From assembly GCF_036588685.1 (NCBI RefSeq), contig NC_086379.1, positions 77,655,727 to 77,719,726 on the forward strand: a stretch of 64,000 nt of DNA, given 5' to 3'. Position 1 is the stretch's first letter, and the number at the start of each line of letters is the position of its first letter. This document shows, piece by piece, positions 11,224-22,406 of this stretch. Source of the DNA: Mytilus trossulus. Its lineage: Eukaryota > Mollusca > Bivalvia > Mytilida > Mytilidae. Under the pieces are notes generated by a model. It made no database searches and was not told where the DNA came from. It was given only the letters and a program-made list of their open reading frames with translations. The translations under genes and the position numbers were made by a program.

Positions 11224-11437
11224 TGTGACGGATGGGTTAACTAAAGTCTAGACAGGCAGTAAAACAACGTCTGGTTCGTTTGATCGTATAATCTCAACTC
11301 AATATAGCAACATGATACATAACAATAGCACAACGTTAACAGAAGATAATGATGACGTTAACAATGTGAATGGAAACGGCGTTAAAAGTAGTGTTAACGT
11401 TTGACGCGTAAGTTAAACTGTCTCTAAATCACCGACA
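11224..11437 (-). repeat. 5' LTR of the BEL/Pao element
   Basis: Sense-strand start TGTCGG, end CCGTCACA. It presumably contains the promoter, but no clear TATA box was assigned. The coding frame begins 22 nt downstream. Confidence 0.93.
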
Positions 11438-11650
11438 ATTAGTGCTTTCTCACAATTTGACGAATCATACGTAAGACTCGATTTAGGGATCCTTTATTTT
11501 CACATATTTTAATAATCGTCATGGAACTTCGATGGTGTTTCACCTTAATATGAGTCTATTAAGGATCATTACCATACATGCAACGACACTTGTTGAATTG
11601 AATTTTTTCGTGAGATGTAGAATTTTGGGACTTACGATGGGTAAAAAAAA

Positions 11651-11890
11651 ACTCCGCAGGGCGCAGCTTGATACAACCACAGAGGTCAAACCCTGAACAG
11701 TTAGGACAAGTATGGACACAACGTTCATGCTTGATACAACTTTGAGTTTCGATTGTGATTGAAAAGTTGACACAGCATATGTTTCTGAAACAAAATGAAC
11801 GTGGTATAAGAACTTAAAAATAAAATTAATTGGATATTTAACTTCATGGTCTAATATCCAAACTTTTTATTTTTTGCGGTCGTATAAAAA
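11651..11890 (+). mobile_element. Short derivative of the 2021-3982 element
   Basis: Starts 'ctccgcagggcgcagctt', continues through 'gaccctgaacagtt'-like and 'gttgacacagcatatg' blocks shared with 2021-2180, then jumps to the terminal TGCGGTCGTATAAA block at 11875-11888. The middle 1.7 kb is absent. The left inverted end is decayed (GATACAACCACA). Confidence 0.7.
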
Positions 11891-12040
11891 TATAATGCTA
11901 CCAGGTGAAATGAGATAACTCTACAACATTTCCTTAATATAGGCTTGTAAGAAGAAGAATATACCCCTATTAAAATACCCAAATCAAATGAATTGTCTTA
12001 TTTTTTCACATAAAAATTATAAAAAAAGAACTTCCTTAAT

Positions 12041-15000
12041 GCCCGCGTCACACTGTCCCGAATTTTATATACGATGGACACCCGAATGCGAAAATTGTAA
12101 GTTCGTACGTAGTTGGTCCCGATCTCGTTAAAATATCAAAAAGCAAGTACGATGAATAACGAAGTCTATACGATGGTGCCGAAATTATATACGATAGCAA
12201 AAGATGGGCATACGAAGGTTAACCGAAAACGGATATTTAAGCTTCATATCTCAGCCGAAGCCTACACGATGGATCACGAAGGCTACACGATGGATTACGA
12301 AGGCTACACAATGGATCACGATGATAGCGCGATGGCCATACGATGTCTAAACGACGTCGTGTTAGCTTACGATGCATTTAAATTATATGTCGAAGGTAAT
12401 GCATCACGCGTTTTAAAGACAATATTAAGTATTTCCAGTTACTGAATGTTTTGGTTGATTTCTAAAAAAATAGTTTATGTATCAAATATGCATATTTAAT
12501 TTACCATTTTCTGCATGTGTCATATACAAATAAAGTGTCCATATTTGTCCCCAATATGTTACATACGAGGGGATGCCACGCTCGGCATTGCTTTGTTTGA
12601 ACTGTAAAATGTGTGCACTAGTCTGAATAATCACCCATAATTATGCCCATGTTTACTGATCTATCTTAAAGGTAAGGTAATGAGCTCTTTCCAGGAGAAT
12701 ATAATAATAACATAGACAAAAGGAATGATGTGGGGAAAGCAATAAATGCGGCAAAATATGAAATATAGAAAACAAAATGAATATGGAGTAAACATTCGTG
12801 TGACAACAAAATGAAGAAAAGTTGGTTTCCCTAGATACGTGTACCTGCAGTGTTGGTGTACGAGGCGCGTTTTTGATTTTCATTATGTTACTTGATATGA
12901 AAAATTGACAAAAATAATATTTGACTTGTAAAAGTAAACCCTGAGCCTGTAATAGCTGCTCTTCTTGTTCCATTTGAATTAATAGAAACAACGCTGTCGC
13001 CGTTCTTGTTCACGACGGGATTACGCGGTCTTAACGAATTCGTGTTGCCATCGTATGACCTTCGGGTAGCTTCGTGATTCATTCGTGTTGAAATCGTAAT
13101 GTCAAAACTGCCCGATGGAAACGATGGAAACACGAATGCAATGACGTTAAGCACGTTATTGCGTCAATGCCGTAAAATGCGACAGAGCAATTCGATAAAT
13201 AGCTCTTCTATGAAAACTAACTAGTTCATCTTTACGAAATTGATATCAATAGATTAGGCAGGTATTACTGTTTCCAAAAATATTAAAAATATTCTTTAAC
13301 TTTTCATAATAGTTTCAAATAATGATACAAATGTTACTTAAACGTCAAAAATATGCGTGTCAGACGTAACAAATTATTCGCAAAATAACTTTTGCGGGAA
13401 TTTTTGTGGTCTAATAAAAAGTTTAAAATCCGCGAAAATTCGCATGAATGATAAACGTCTAATATAATGTATGACGCCATTGCTGTTTTTTGTGTTGATC
13501 CAACGGTAAAAAAATATTTTTTCAAAAACGAATAATCCTTGCCATGGTCAGGTTTCTGAAAATGGTAAGTTATCAAAATTTATCGCTTTTTAAAATATCA
13601 GATGATATAAAATTTTGTTGTTATAAATTATTCCTACAAATGTGCTTAGATAGACCATTTCAAATCCGGAATTTTACAGCACTCGCACCACAAATAAAAA
13701 CGCATTGGCCTCCGGAAAATGTCTTGCAAGATTGTCCAATGTCGAATTTCGACGCTTTTTACAAAAACACCGTCAGTTTCAACGTCATTTTATTAAATAT
13801 TCAAATTGTAGCATATAAAACAGTGCTTTTTCGTAATTGTGCTTTCACCCCACAATACGATAACATACTTTTTGATAAGCTGTAAAGTCGAAATGACTTC
13901 GTTTTTTAACAAATCAAATGTCTTGCATGTTTGTCCACTGAGCAATTTTCTTACGTTTTGAACGTTTTCGATTCGGGACGCTATACATATATGTGTTTTC
14001 AAATTGTTTCTAAAAGTTTTTTCTTTGTTTTGGTGTTTTGGTGTTAAACACCACATCACGTATAAGCGACATTTGTTGTATTTTATTGACCTGTCATCAA
14101 AGGTAGGAGAAGCCGGACATCAGGCGACCTTAAGTTAAAATAGTTGCAATAACTGTCGATTAGGATCGGAGTCGAACAAATCTCGCCACGAGCGTAAAAA
14201 CTATCTTAAAATTATCATGCTTTTTATCACTTTATATGAACTCATTAGGCAAATCATCCTCCTAGGTCATCGAATTTGAAAGCAGTTCGTATTATCATAT
14301 GATATATGAACGATATTTTATTGTTTTTAAATAACAAGTACGGTTCGATTTTATGTTTTATGATCAGGGGACAAAACAAAATAACCAAATTACAAATTTC
14401 GAAAATAGATAGAATCATAGAAACCACGATAAGAACTGTAGTGTAATATATAAAAGTAGTTATAATCAAATAGAAAATGAATAATTATCTAAAATGAAAA
14501 AAAAACAACATATGGTAATTTGTCAATAAATAGGCAAAATATTAATTACAAAATAAAAGAATTTCATATCCGAGACAGAGAGAATTAAATAATGTAAAGA
14601 GATAAAGAAACTAAAAAGAAAAGAGCAAAAAAAATAAAAATTACAATAAATATAAAGAAAAATACAACACAAGCCGAATCAGAAGTCCGAAAAGTTCATT
14701 TGCTTGCGTACCTACCAGTAGCAAATATTTCATACATATTCAAGACTTTGATATCGATCAAAATTGATTACAATCAAAACGAACAAAGTATACTCGATAA
14801 TCGATTACCGACGTTTTGACTTTACCAATTGGGACGCAATATCGTGCGTAACGTCTATACGATGTTCAAAGATGCATTCCCGGTGACATTACGATTGCGA
14901 GGATGGTGATACGAACTCAATACGAACCCTAACATCGGACGCACCTTCGGGGATTTTTTAACATGTTAAAAAATTTAGAACCCTTCCCGAAGTTTTCCCC

Positions 15001-15146
15001 GAAGGCCAGAAAAAGTTGCCGATAGTTCTACGATGGTTAAAGATGTCATTACGAATAGCCCAATCTGGATACGATCAGTCCCGATTTTCAAAATTTCCAT
15101 ATTCGTGTTGCCATCGGCGTAAAAATCGTGACAGTGTGACGCGGGA
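12041..15146. mobile_element. 3.1 kb non-autonomous DNA element with imperfect inverted ends
   Basis: The left end (12041-12090) begins CCCGCGTCACACTGTC, and the right end (15101-15145) is its inverted, slightly diverged partner, running through 'cgtgttgccatcgg' to GACAGTGTGACGCGGG. About 45 bp of each end can be aligned. Subterminal ACGATGG/CCATCGT words are dense at 12070-12350, 12990-13140 and 14800-15120. There is no transposase frame; short frames inside are unrecognised. The flanks read TTAA on the left and TTAT on the right, so a TTAA-type target is possible but not shown. Confidence 0.65.
12257..12319 (+). repeat. Three-copy 21 bp tandem repeat
   Basis: Three units of 'ga[ag]g[cg]ctacac[ga]atggat[ct]ac' within the 12041-15146 element. 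In frame they would encode E-[AG]-YTMD-[HY] repeats inside a 110-codon frame at 12113-12445, which I take as repeat-driven and not a gene. Confidence 0.7.
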
Positions 15147-17160
15147 ATTATCCCATGATTTGCAACGACCAAAATAATAAAATTAAGATCTAAGGTGACC
15201 TCCATATTAAGCCATATGCCGGTGCTTTTTAATAACTTGCAGTGAATCGCGTATCTCCCTGTGTTATACTCGTTGTCACCATGTGATGTGTCCAAACACC
15301 AGAGTCAGGCTCTCCTATGGAACAGTTATTTCAATGTGTAATTTAGTTTTGGTCCTGAACATTAATGAAAAATTAACCACTGGACGCTGTAAACCATTAG
15401 GCATCTACCTTTCAAACACGTTTACTGTTTAATCGTCGTTATGAAATCCACAAAATGTATATGATGAAAAATTGTACATTTAGGTTTTCAAATGTGTATG
15501 TAAATGAACAAAACGACATGTATACATGTATATAATTAGTTTAAGGGCAGATTCACTTACTTTTAGTATAAGGGAACGAACATTTGAAGCTTTAACGTGG
15601 TTATGATTTTTTCTAAACAAATATTTCTGATTTCCAATTTGATGACTTACAAAAGTACTGTGGTCCTGCAGATGACAGAAAAAAATATACTGAATCCACA
15701 CTTTCCACATAACTTACAGTTTTAAAATGTTCAAAAAAATAATTTGATTAATAGTGCGAAGATCTTAAAAAAAAATTAGACAAAAAAACATAAACCCCTT
15801 CCCACCTTCGAAGTTGAATGGTTTCTCCGTAACTTTTTTTGTGTGTTTTTTTCGTTTCAGACGTAAGTGTATTTGATACTATTTTTCTTTATTAAAACGT
15901 GTATTATTTGCGCTATGCTTATTTTTGAAAGATAAATTAGATTTTGAAAAGAATACTGTTTACCGGATAAACAAATGACTCTTCATTGTTATTGTGGAAA
16001 TTTGATAATATAAGTGCCCCCGTTACGTTCGTTCGTAGTACGCAACTTTCGTAAAAATGTAAGAAAGCTCTATAAGTATGTAACTTTGCATTCTATCATG
16101 TTATTGGTATCGTTATGCAAAACAATTTTGTATTTGTAGTGGTAGTTAGAATTTAAATGAACCATGTCTCCTACAGATTCAATACTCCGAGTGATTTACG
16201 TTCTACAAGAAAATATGATGTTATTAGGGTTCTGTATATTGTAAATTTACAACATACATACATACATCAGCTATCATTTGTTATCAAGTATGATAAATAA
16301 TAACATTTTGATCGTAAACGCACAGTGTCGTCACCAACACCAAAATTAATTTGACCCACATGTCTTTCTCTTTGACAAAGAAATGAATTGGACCAAATGA
16401 TTTGGCTTTGCATTAATCTTAATCGTGATGTCTATCCGAATGGAAGAATAGTAAAAAGTTAACTGTACGTTTGTTCAGAATGTAACCATCAAAATAGATA
16501 TAAAAATCAAAGTATACATTGTAGTTCGATGTTACCTGAAATTGCTAAAAGGAAATTACTCCAGTCCAAAATTACCCATAAAGTTATAAAAATCCACATA
16601 TAATTTTGAACAAATTGTTTGATAAGAATCACGAGTTAACACATCAGATGCTAATAATAAAAGGAAATGACCACAATGCACTTACACGTGAACTTGTGAT
16701 GACCCCGCAAGATCATTGACTAATGTAATCCAATCATGCATTGGTCATAAGTGAAATTTCTCTGCATGAGAAAACATGTTATCTAATTTCAACTATTCAA
16801 CTATTTATCGTTTGATTAAGTATAGGACACTCTGACCCTTTGACCAGACTAGTAAAGGCATCATAAATTTACAGTATAAATATTATATATGTCTTCGTAA
16901 TAACCAATGTGAACAGAATTATCTTCTCTGTTGTCTTAAATTATTATCTGAACTTATTGTTTTAATAAAAAAAAAAGTGTTGTAATTCAAAACCCACAAA
17001 ATTATGTTTTTTTACTCGCATAGATTATGTGACTGTCCCAAAACAGGAGATTGTAATTTAGAGATTATCATTCGTTGCTGTGTGTTATATTTATTACTCG
17101 CGCGATCGTTTGGTGTTTTGTGCATAATTCAGGCTTTTAATTTCAAGTTTTGGAACGCTT
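15147..17160. other. No gene seen
   Basis: AT-rich sequence with only short frames lacking recognisable motifs. A short (CATA)n run lies at about 16252-16266. Confidence 0.5.
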
Positions 17161-17164
17161 ATAA

Positions 17165-17260
17165 TTCACATTTTGTAATGTCTAGACCTTTTTGGCTTGC
17201 TTATTGCGGTATGGGTTTTGCTTATTGACGAAGGCCGTACGATATACAGTTGCTTTTTTT
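17165..17260 (+). repeat. Dispersed mussel repeat, family B, fragment
   Basis: Matches the 'tgcggtatgggttttgctta' and 'gaaggccgtacga' blocks, then diverges into a T-run. Confidence 0.65.
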
Positions 17261-17687
17261 TTAATTTGAATGCGCAAATCCGATATATGCTTACCTTGTA
17301 TATGCTTGGACATTTTTTCAGACCGTTTTTAAAAATGACATTTTCAGGTTCGAATTCACTTTTTCAATGAAATAAACATTTTAACACGCAAATAACTGTT
17401 GTAATAGCAAAACTCTCTGTTGTGAAGTTATACGATGATGGGAGAAAAATACGGCGTGAAAGAAACGGAACTCTGATCTTTTGCATACACAATGTAATTT
17501 GACATTACGTTTTTGCGTAAAATGGGATAATAATTTCTGATATTCTAAATTTCAGTTCCTTTTTTTTCTTTATTTTCAATTCTAGTGTTAGAACTGACCA
17601 GTCTACGTATCTATTTTTATGATAATTTATATCAAAATTGAATTTGTACCAACATCGTGCTTTTATAGGCTAGTGATCACTGTAGAT

Positions 17688-18373
17688 AATTATTCAGTGT
17701 GGTAACGGAACTGTACGGTTTTCAAATAATTCAGTCATTCGGGAGACTGTCAAGCGGGGCTCCGGCATTTGCAAAATAACAAGTTGCATGATGGAAACTT
17801 TGATGAACTCGTATGTTACTATATAACGTTTCTGCTTCAAGTTTTGGTAGCTAAAACATTCTTTATGTAAATATGAACCAATAAAATAATAGGAAAAATA
17901 TATGCATCAACACGTTTTCCTTAGAATGGTGGAGCTCCGTGTAAAACGATCAATATTGTCACACAACAGCAATCAAAAATGTCAAATAAACATAGAAAAA
18001 TCAATGTTTGCTACCTGCATTTTCACATGTAACTTTTCTGGTATATAGTCTTACCTTTCTGAAAGTTTCAAAGCCTTTGTCCCAGTAGAAATCAAAATCT
18101 ATTAATTTTCTACATGTCGGATATTTTTATTGACTGTACAATCGCTTGCAAGTTTACTGGACAATCACTCGGAGCATTCCTGTACAATCGCTTTGAGCTT
18201 TTCTTTTCATCGATTCATTCAGCCAACTAGATTACTCCGAAAGGAGGGTAATCTATTTGGCTTTGTTATGATTTCACGGTCCAGCTATCAAGCAAGCTTG
18301 TCAAAGGTATTTTCTTTACCTACACAGTCATTGCATATTGCTGTAATAGTTTCTAGTGGCATATGACTAATAA
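17688..18373 (+). repeat. Left arm of a large inverted repeat
   Basis: Pairs with 21168-21855 in inverse orientation over about 680 bp with scattered mismatches and small indels. Landmarks are 'cattcgggagactgtcaagc', 'ggagctccgtgtaaaacgat', and repeated GCGATTGTACAG-type words near 18140-18210. Confidence 0.85.
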
Positions 18374-20126
18374 TAACTGTCAAGTAGAAAATGCTTATTT
18401 CTAACTATTCTGCCACATTCATGATCAGTTTATTTTTTCCATGATTCTTTTGTCAAAAAAATATTTATTAAAACTACTGCAATCCAATGCAATATATGTC
18501 TGGCATGGTTTTTCTCTCCTTTTTTCTGTTACGATTTGATAACAGTTAGTTATTTCGTATTGTTATCATTTTTTTGTAAACTCAAAAGTGTTACTGATGT
18601 TTGAAGCTTTTATTTTAACGGATGCAGCCTGCATTAGCGGATCCGGTATGCGGGGGATGGAGTTTTGGTGGTTGAAACCCCATTTTTTTTTTCGATTTTT
18701 TTTAATTTTGTGTGGACGATTCAGGGTGTTTCGTGGTTTGGATCCACCTTTATGCAGAAAGGCGGGATTCGCACCTTGTCTGATATCGTCAATGATAGTA
18801 TTAAATGATGATCCGACCATTCAACTGATCTTTTTTGATAGTTTGGTCTTGTGCTGTGCTAGTTTTGGGGAGAAATAAACGCACACAGACATTTTTAACC
18901 CTGCCAAATTATTTATGTACCTGTTTCAAGTCAAGAGCCCGTAGTTCAGTGGTTGTCGTTGGTTCATGTCTGTCAATTTTCGTAAATCGTTTTATTATGA
19001 ATTAGGCCGTCAGTTTTCGAAATGTATTGATTCTTATTTTTCATGTAGGGACCTTTTATAGCCGACTATAATTGCTTAAATCCATTTCTATTTTTAACTT
19101 TGACAATAATATCACATCTCCCTATCTTTATATTGAAGATATAAATGTGGTTTGATAAAATTTTGTTCTCACTAAAAAAGAACAAAAAAACTGTTACGTT
19201 CGTTCGGCGGATGCTATAGTTGGGAATACTGAAAAGTTTCTGAATTGTGACATTGATATAAAAAAAATCATGTTGAAGGATTTTAAGTTTTATCTGTCTT
19301 TCAGATAACAAGTCCTCTCCCATCCTTGATAAAAGTTAATTTTACTGGAGCTTTTTCTACCAGTAGCTATAGCTTGTAACAAATAGACATCTCATTTAAA
19401 ATTATACCACATCTTCTTATTTCAATATCATGTTTATTGACCTATACGTGTCTTTTCTTGGATCCGTGGTAAGCTACCACCATTCCACATTCGAATTACT
19501 TTATCAAGTTACAATATCCCGATCCTGTGATAAAAAAATTCTTTGTTGTATTGTTCAAATATGTATTTATCATTTTTTTTTAAATTACTGGTAAATAATA
19601 TATTAAGTAAAATTAAAAATATGCTAATTACCCTTCAAGAGCATCTAGTCACCTTTTCGGTATATATAAATATTTATTTTGTACGAGGATTATTTTCATT
19701 TTTATTTTAGATTAGATTCTTAACATATTTTTTACTGTCCTTTTTTTTTTTGTCTTGTATACTTACTTCTATTCTGTGTTTGTTTATGTGTTACATATTT
19801 GTTTTTCGTTAATTTTTTGTGCATAAACAAGCCGTTAGTTTTGTTGTTTTACATTGTTATTTTGGGGCCTTTTATAGCTGACTATGCGGTATTGGCTTTG
19901 CATATTGTTGACGGCTGTAAGGTGACCTAAAGTTGGTAATTTCTGTGTCGTTTTGGTCTCTTGTGGAGAGTTGTCTCTATGACAACCATACCACAACTTC
20001 TTATTTTTATATCTATTGTACACATTTTGTTTTCGTCTCTGATATAGTCACCTTAGAAGGGTTCCTTGAAAGAATCTTAATTGTAACAATGACTGGTTTT
20101 GTGCTTATTTTCATTTCAAATCCCAT
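18374..20126. other. Spacer of the inverted repeat, repeat fragments only
   Basis: Holds an early fragment of family B at about 18930-19075 ('gcccgtagttcagtggttgt') and a nearly full family B copy at 19765-20010. Around 18600-18890 lies a T- and G-rich stretch with 'ggttgaaacccca', probably another dispersed repeat. Frames over it on both strands are not credible genes. Confidence 0.55.
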
Positions 20127-20130
20127 AGAT

Positions 20131-20579
20131 GGTCCGAGTACACAGTTATTTCGTAGTGCATTTCTTTAAGACAATAAATGAAAATTAAAAAAATCCCTCC
20201 TGCGCTTTCTCAATAATATTTTTACAGTGTGTTGTACTACTTTAGGGACAAATTATATCTAAATTATAGAAAACTTCATCAGCTCTAACTCAAAATATGA
20301 ACAATTGTATGTTGAGGGGGTCTTGAAATCTTTTGACAGCTTCCGAAGTGCTAATTTTTGACCTTTTTCAGCTGGACCTTATCACTACTTTACATTAATA
20401 TTTATGACCCAAATTTTTTTACAGTGTCATTTCACCCCCAACTTGCAATATGAGGCATAAAACATGGAGAAATAAATTTGGAAGGGGTATAACAAACATT
20501 GGCAAGTAACACACTGTCCACACTAATGACTATATTCGTGACAACGAAAATCAAAGGACGATAACTGTGTACTCGGACC
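20131..20579. mobile_element. MITE with perfect inverted ends and AGAT duplication
   Basis: 20130-20149 (TGGTCCGAGTACACAGTTAT) is exactly inverted at 20561-20580. Taking the element as 20131-20579, AGAT flanks it at 20127-20130 and 20580-20583. It is about 449 bp and non-coding. A second copy, truncated on the right, is at 24332-24736. The superfamily is unassigned. Confidence 0.88.
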
Positions 20580-20639
20580 AGATGAATATAATAGGACAGC
20601 AAGAAACAATCAATTCAATGCATATGCAATATATCCAAT

Positions 20640-21430
20640 AAATTTGGACAAGCAATTCTACAGAAAATTTCCAAGCGATTGTACTGGAAGGCTCCGAGTG
20701 ATTGTACAGTAAACTTGCAAGCGATTGTACAGTCAATACAAATATCCGACATGTAGAAAATTAAACACATTTGGATTTCTACTGGGATAATGGCTTTGAA
20801 ACTTTTGAAAGCATATTCTACTTCAGAGTTATAATTAGTCATATGCCACTATAAACTATTACAGCAAAAGGCAATGAGTGTGTAGGTAAAGGAAATACCG
20901 TTGACTAGTTTGCTTGATAGCTGGATCTTAAAGTCATAACAAGGTAAAGTACATTACCCTCCTTACGGAGTATTCTAGTTGACCAAACGATGAAAAGAAA
21001 AGCTCCAAGCGATTGTACAAGAAGGCTCCGAGTGCTTGTACAGTAAACTTGCAAGCGATTGTGACAGTCAATAAAAATATCCGACATGTAGAAAATTAAT
21101 ATATTTGGATTTCTACCGGGAAAATGGCTTTGAAACTTTTGAAAGCATTTTCTAATTCTGAGTGGTAATTGGTCATATGCCATTAGAAACTATTACAGAA
21201 AAATGCAATGAGTTTGTAGGTTAAAGGAAATACCTTTGCCTAGCTTGCTTGATAGCTGGACCGTGAAATCATAACAAAGCCAAATAGATTACCCTCCTTT
21301 CGGAGTAGTTTAGTTGGGTGAATGAATTGATGAAAAGAAAAGCTCAAAGCGATTGTACAGGAAGGCTCCGAGTGATTGTCCAGTAAACTTGCAAGCGATT
21401 GTACAGTCAATAAAAATATCCGACATGTAG
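20640..21430 (-). repeat. Tandem partial copies of the inverted-repeat arm, about 337 bp period
   Basis: The landmark 'cttgcaagcgattgt' occurs at about 20714, 21048 and 21388 (spacings 334 and 340). Each unit also holds 'aaggctccgagtg' and 'tccgacatgtagaaaatta'. The last unit continues into the right arm of the large inverted repeat. Confidence 0.85.
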
Positions 21431-21855
21431 AAAATTAATAGATTTTGATTTCTACTGAGACAATGGCTTTGAAACTTTCAGACAGGTAAGACTATATACT
21501 AGAAAAGGTACCTGTGAAAATTCAGGTAGCAAACATTGATTTTTCTATGTTTATTTGACATTTTTGATCGCTGTTGTGTGGCAATATTGATCGTTTTACA
21601 CGGAGCTCCACCCTTATAAGAAAAAAGTTTGGATGCATATATCTTTCTTATTATTTTATTGGTTCTTTTTTACATAAAGAATGTTTTAGCTAACTAAACT
21701 TGAAGCAGAAACGTTATATAGTAACATAAGAGTTCATCAAAGTTTCCATCAATCAACTTGTTATTTTGCAGTGTCGGAGCCCCGCTTGACAGTCTCCCGA
21801 ATGATCAAATTATTAGAAAACCGTTCAGTTTCGTTCCCACACTGATAATTCCTTA
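21168..21855 (-). repeat. Right arm of the large inverted repeat
   Basis: Inverse partner of 17688-18373. The outer edge is at the 'cccacactgataattcc' block (21836-21853), matching 'aattattcagtgtgg' at about 17688. Confidence 0.85.
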
Positions 21856-22195
21856 AACAAAAATCAAAACGGCAGGGTTATGAAGAATAATTACATATAT
21901 TGGTTCTACGAAAGTTTTAGATACTACGGTTTCAACTAGCTCAGGCAAAGTTGACAGATAAATGTTTCTTTTTAGGTAGCATTTTCTTTTGGTCGTTTAG
22001 TTCCTAAATGTTTCTATATATTTAAAAATATAAATTTCTAAGTTTTTATGTTTTAGCATTTTTGGTTAAGGCCCATAGAGAAAAAGAATTTAGGATGCAT
22101 TGAATTTAAAAAGTGTTATTTTCATTAAAAGTCAACGTCACATGTATATCAGATGACTCGGCGATTCAAGTTGCTAGTCTTAATTCTGTCGATAC

Positions 22196-22357
22196 ATATT
22201 TCGGGGTTTGAGATCTCAAGAAATATTTCGGCTTTTGAGATTTCAAGACACATTTCGGGGTTTGAGATCTCAAGACATATTTCGGGTTTTGAAATCTCGA
22301 GATATATTTCGGTTTTTGATATCTCGATATATATGTCGGGGTTTTAGATCTCGATAC
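22196..22357 (+). repeat. Six-copy 27 bp minisatellite
   Basis: Six units of exactly 27 bp with the core 'atatttcgggg(t)ttgagatctc'. Because 27 is divisible by three, the array stays open in several frames and reads as a nine-residue [IM]SxFxISR[HY]-type repeat. I regard this as repeat-driven, not a gene. Confidence 0.93.
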
Positions 22358-22406
22358 ACCAATCTTCTGATCTGTATATTTATACTTTGTTTCCTTCTCC
22401 TTTTTA

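Larger units (their letters stand above)
5482..11442 (-). mobile_element. Complete BEL/Pao LTR retrotransposon
   Basis: Element of 5951 bp (5487-11437) between ATTAG target duplications at 5482-5486 and 11438-11442. It has 214 bp LTRs at both ends, a primer-binding site 22 nt ahead of the start codon, one intact 1772-codon frame, and a G/C-rich tract next to the 3' LTR. The LTRs match at 213 of 214 positions. The single difference is in the last dinucleotide (CA in the 5' LTR, TA in the 3' LTR, sense strand). Near-identical LTRs plus an intact frame imply recent insertion, and the copy may be mobile. The family follows from the integrase and RT types and the DUF1759/DUF1758/peptidase-A17 domain set, which are typical of BEL/Pao. 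Confidence 0.95.

Noticed and set aside
5900-11250. Many plus-strand frames of 60-150 codons opposite the retrotransposon
   Set aside because: They are antisense shadows of the long gag-pol frame and show no domain.
12113-12445. 110-codon plus-strand frame with YTMDHEG repeats
   Set aside because: Periodicity comes from a 21 bp DNA repeat inside a non-coding transposon-like element. No homology or splice context was seen.
18566-18878. Overlapping 84- and 96-codon frames on opposite strands
   Set aside because: They lie over a T/G-rich stretch that looks like a dispersed repeat. No known motif and no support from either strand.
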